Of a DNA stretch of 6,411 bases, positions 4,814 to 6,411 are shown piece by piece; within the stretch, counting starts at the first letter, position 1, and every line of letters begins with the position of its first letter. The notes beneath the pieces are model-generated. The model was not told the DNA's origin and searched no databases. It saw only the letters and a list, made by a program, of their open reading frames with translations. This DNA comes from Propionibacteriaceae bacterium (lineage in GTDB: Bacteria > Actinomycetota > Actinomycetes > Propionibacteriales > Propionibacteriaceae). Position numbers and translations under genes: made by a program. The DNA lies in NCBI GenBank assembly GCA_031254155.1, contig JAIRVA010000291.1, positions 1 through 6,411 of the forward strand, given 5' to 3'.

Positions 4814-5572
4814 TCAGTCCTTGGCAACCCGTTCTGGCCAGGGTTGCCATCCGGCGGGCAACGATTCGAGGGTCCGGCGGGCCTGGGCGATGTACGCGGG
4901 GGAGTACGGCGACTCGCTCAACTTCTCCGTCCACCCCGAGCCTCCGTCCGGCGCCCGGAGACAGGTCGTGACCTGGCGGGCCCGGATGGTCTCGGTAAAC
5001 GTACCCTTGGCGACGGCGAGAACCACCCCCTCGAGCACGGTGGCGGGGTACGACCACTCGTCGTCGCACGCGTCGCACCCACAATCCGGGAATGCCCGGT
5101 AGAAGAACATGCCCGCTTTCACTCGAACCGAGGGGAAGTCGGTGAACTCGATCGTGAGGGGTGTGCAGTCGCGTCGCCGGGGCGTGATCGTCACCGCGTG
5201 ACCTGTGAACGGACCGGTGGTCGGCAGTCCGGCTTTGTACTCGCGCTCCTGGGCACGCGGGGCGGTCTCGACGTCGTAGGTCCGCTCCAGGTGGGTGACC
5301 AGTGCTTCGGCCACGGTGAGCAGGGGGGTGAACCGTTCCGGGTGGGTGACAACCTCGTAGGTGTCCGCGGGTGGGGGGGCGGGCGCCCACCGGGTGCCGT
5401 ACGGAATCACTTGGCCCGTGTCGTCCAGGATGACTGGCGGTACGATGGGCGGGCGGACGTACCCGGACTCCGCCACACTCCACGTGACCGCGGGCCACGG
5501 GTCAACCTGAAGAGACCGCGCCCGCCGACTCGACCGGGCCAGCATCACCGGCCGCCGCCACGGGCCTAGCAT
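4814..5572 (-). CDS. DUF6226-like protein of unknown function
   Basis: A 252-residue soluble protein with no signal peptide or membrane helix. The block TYEVVTHPERFTPLLTVAEALVTHL (about residues 71-95) and the motif CGCDACDDE (about 164-172) followed by VLEGVVLAVAKGTF match what I recall of the actinobacterial family DUF6226. The family name is from memory and unverified. The clustered Cys and Asp residues could bind metal, which is inference. The ATG at 5572 is chosen because GAAGG lies seven bases upstream; a GTG six codons earlier lacks a comparable site. It follows the upstream gene by 31 bases on the same strand, so the two are probably co-transcribed. The stop lies 14 bases from the end of tail copy C, and a short GACCA/TGGTC stem (4791-4808) is the only terminator-like feature there. 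Confidence 0.8.
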   Translation of the reverse strand: MLGPWRRPVMLARSSRRARSLQVDPWPAVTWSVAESGYVRPPIVPPVILDDTGQVIPYGTRWAPAPPPADTYEVVTHPERFTPLLTVAEALVTHLERTYDVETAPRAQEREYKAGLPTTGPFTGHAVTITPRRRDCTPLTIEFTDFPSVRVKAGMFFYRAFPDCGCDACDDEWSYPATVLEGVVLAVAKGTFTETIRARQVTTCLRAPDGGSGWTEKLSESPYSPAYIAQARRTLESLPAGWQPWPERVAKD

Positions 5573-5603
5573 CGCCGCGCCTTCGTCCACGTCAGCACCA
5601 TGG

Positions 5604-6411
5604 TTAGCCGCCTTCCTGTTGGATGTATGCGTTCACGGGTTCGTCCACCACGGCGACCAGTGTCGTCAACCGGTCGACCATCGCGTCGGCGTCCGCTCCC
5701 TCGGGCCACTCGTCTTCCGGGTTGCCCCGGAACCCAGGATAGTCGAAACCCACGTTCGGCTGGCCTTCCAACCCGGCGGGCAAGAGACCGTTCATCTCCC
5801 GCCCCTCGTCCGCGGCCCTTTGCCAGACTTCGTCGTTGTTGTGTTCGACTGCCGGGAAGAAGTTCGGGCATGAGCCCAGCAGGTTCCGTAACTCTGGTTC
5901 GCTGATCGTCGTCGGCAACAAGGCGATGGGATCGGCGTTCACCACGTCGGCGGGCATCTGGGCGTCTTTGACCAGCGGGTACCCGTGTTCGCGGGCGCAC
6001 TGCGCCCACTCGTTCGTCGCGGCCAACCGCAACCGGTCGAGAGCCTCTTCAACCGGGTCGGAGCCGGACGAGTCGAAAACGGCGCGTTCGTCGTACCCGG
6101 ACTGCTCCACACACCCCGCCAAAACTGGGGACTCGTCCCGCCCGTCGACAAGCAGAATGGTCATAGTGTCCGTGTCGGCGGGGACGTCCGTCCCCTGGTT
6201 CGTCAACGCGAGAATCTGGTGCTTCATGTCTTCTTCGGAGACCGCGCCCGTGAACTGGAGATCAGCACCCGGCGTTTTCCAGATGACCCGCGCATCGTCT
6301 TGGAACGTGATGAGAGTCAACTGCCCGTCGGGACCCATCATGCGCTCCACCGGCAACCCGTGCCCACTCAAGCAGGTGTAGACCGCCGTCGCCGCACCCT
6401 CAAGGTCCCCG
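5604..6411 (-). CDS. Probable secreted or lipoprotein-type protein, N-terminus outside window
   Basis: The frame stays open to the window edge, so the start is not visible. A TTG at 6371 is inside the protein, since the residues before it (EGAATAVYTCL) continue a typical motif. The visible part has about 268 residues. Two similar modules are seen: YTCLSGHGLPVE near the visible N-end, followed by a strand-rich stretch (GQLTLITFQDDARVIW), and EWAQCAREHGYPLVKD in the middle. Both carry Cys-x4-Gly-x-Pro, a pattern I associate with exported actinobacterial proteins of unknown role. Two further Cys occur in AGCVEQSGY and GSCPNFFP. The C-terminal third is acidic (NPEDEWPEGADADA). Export is inferred from the paired Cys and composition only, because the signal peptide would be off the window. 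It probably heads an operon with the DUF6226-like gene. Confidence 0.75.
   Translation of the reverse strand, partial: GDLEGAATAVYTCLSGHGLPVERMMGPDGQLTLITFQDDARVIWKTPGADLQFTGAVSEEDMKHQILALTNQGTDVPADTDTMTILLVDGRDESPVLAGCVEQSGYDERAVFDSSGSDPVEEALDRLRLAATNEWAQCAREHGYPLVKDAQMPADVVNADPIALLPTTISEPELRNLLGSCPNFFPAVEHNNDEVWQRAADEGREMNGLLPAGLEGQPNVGFDYPGFRGNPEDEWPEGADADAMVDRLTTLVAVVDEPVNAYIQQEGG

Noticed and set aside
4622..5569. A 315-codon plus-strand frame over the DUF6226-like gene
   Set aside because: It is Arg/Gly/Pro-rich and antisense to a frame with recognisable motifs and a ribosome binding site.
5566..6009. A 147-codon minus-strand frame overlapping the two leftward genes
   Set aside because: Arg-rich shadow frame; the other frame carries conserved Cys modules.

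Overview
The window looks like chromosomal DNA of a high-GC Gram-positive bacterium, most likely an actinobacterium. The reasons are the strongly G/C-ending codon use, a Mycobacterium-type VapBC pair, a protein with a CGCDACD motif typical of an actinobacterial family, and a large repeat-built surface protein ending in a sorting-signal-like tail. I cannot name the species.

Layout: (1) bases 1-2720, plus strand, hold the 3' part of a giant surface protein made of about nine bacterial Ig-like repeats, one different beta-sandwich-like domain, a Pro/Val linker and a C-terminal membrane anchor. A strong hairpin terminator follows. (2) A vapB-vapC toxin-antitoxin operon runs leftward at 2886-3595, with a 4-base ATGA overlap. 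(3) At 3885-4061 there is a second, 95% identical copy of the surface-protein tail, with no recognisable protein body in front of it. (4) A small three-helix membrane protein runs leftward at 4221-4535, with hairpins behind it and an operator-like palindrome in front. (5) At 4694-4799 there is a third, older tail copy that has lost an internal 84 bases. (6) Two leftward genes fill 4814-6411: a DUF6226-like protein and, upstream of it and cut by the window edge, a probable secreted protein with repeated Cys-x4-Gly-x-Pro motifs.

The most unusual point is the set of three same-orientation copies of one surface-anchor tail. The two best copies flank vapBC as direct repeats 1344 bases apart and share the reading frame, so recombination between them would remove vapBC and still leave an intact surface protein. 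Each of these copies carries a perfect 24-base palindrome (11-base arms around a GG dinucleotide) in an otherwise GC-rich gene. The third copy lacks exactly the segment with this palindrome and with the candidate QPASG sorting motif. The region may be a graveyard of paralogous adhesin genes, a recombination-prone locus held by a toxin-antitoxin pair, or both; the sequence alone does not decide. Base composition drops in the vapBC and membrane-protein segments (hand counts: 46 of 60 G+C at 1021-1080, 30 of 60 at 2881-2940, 32 of 60 at 4321-4380), which fits acquisition from elsewhere.
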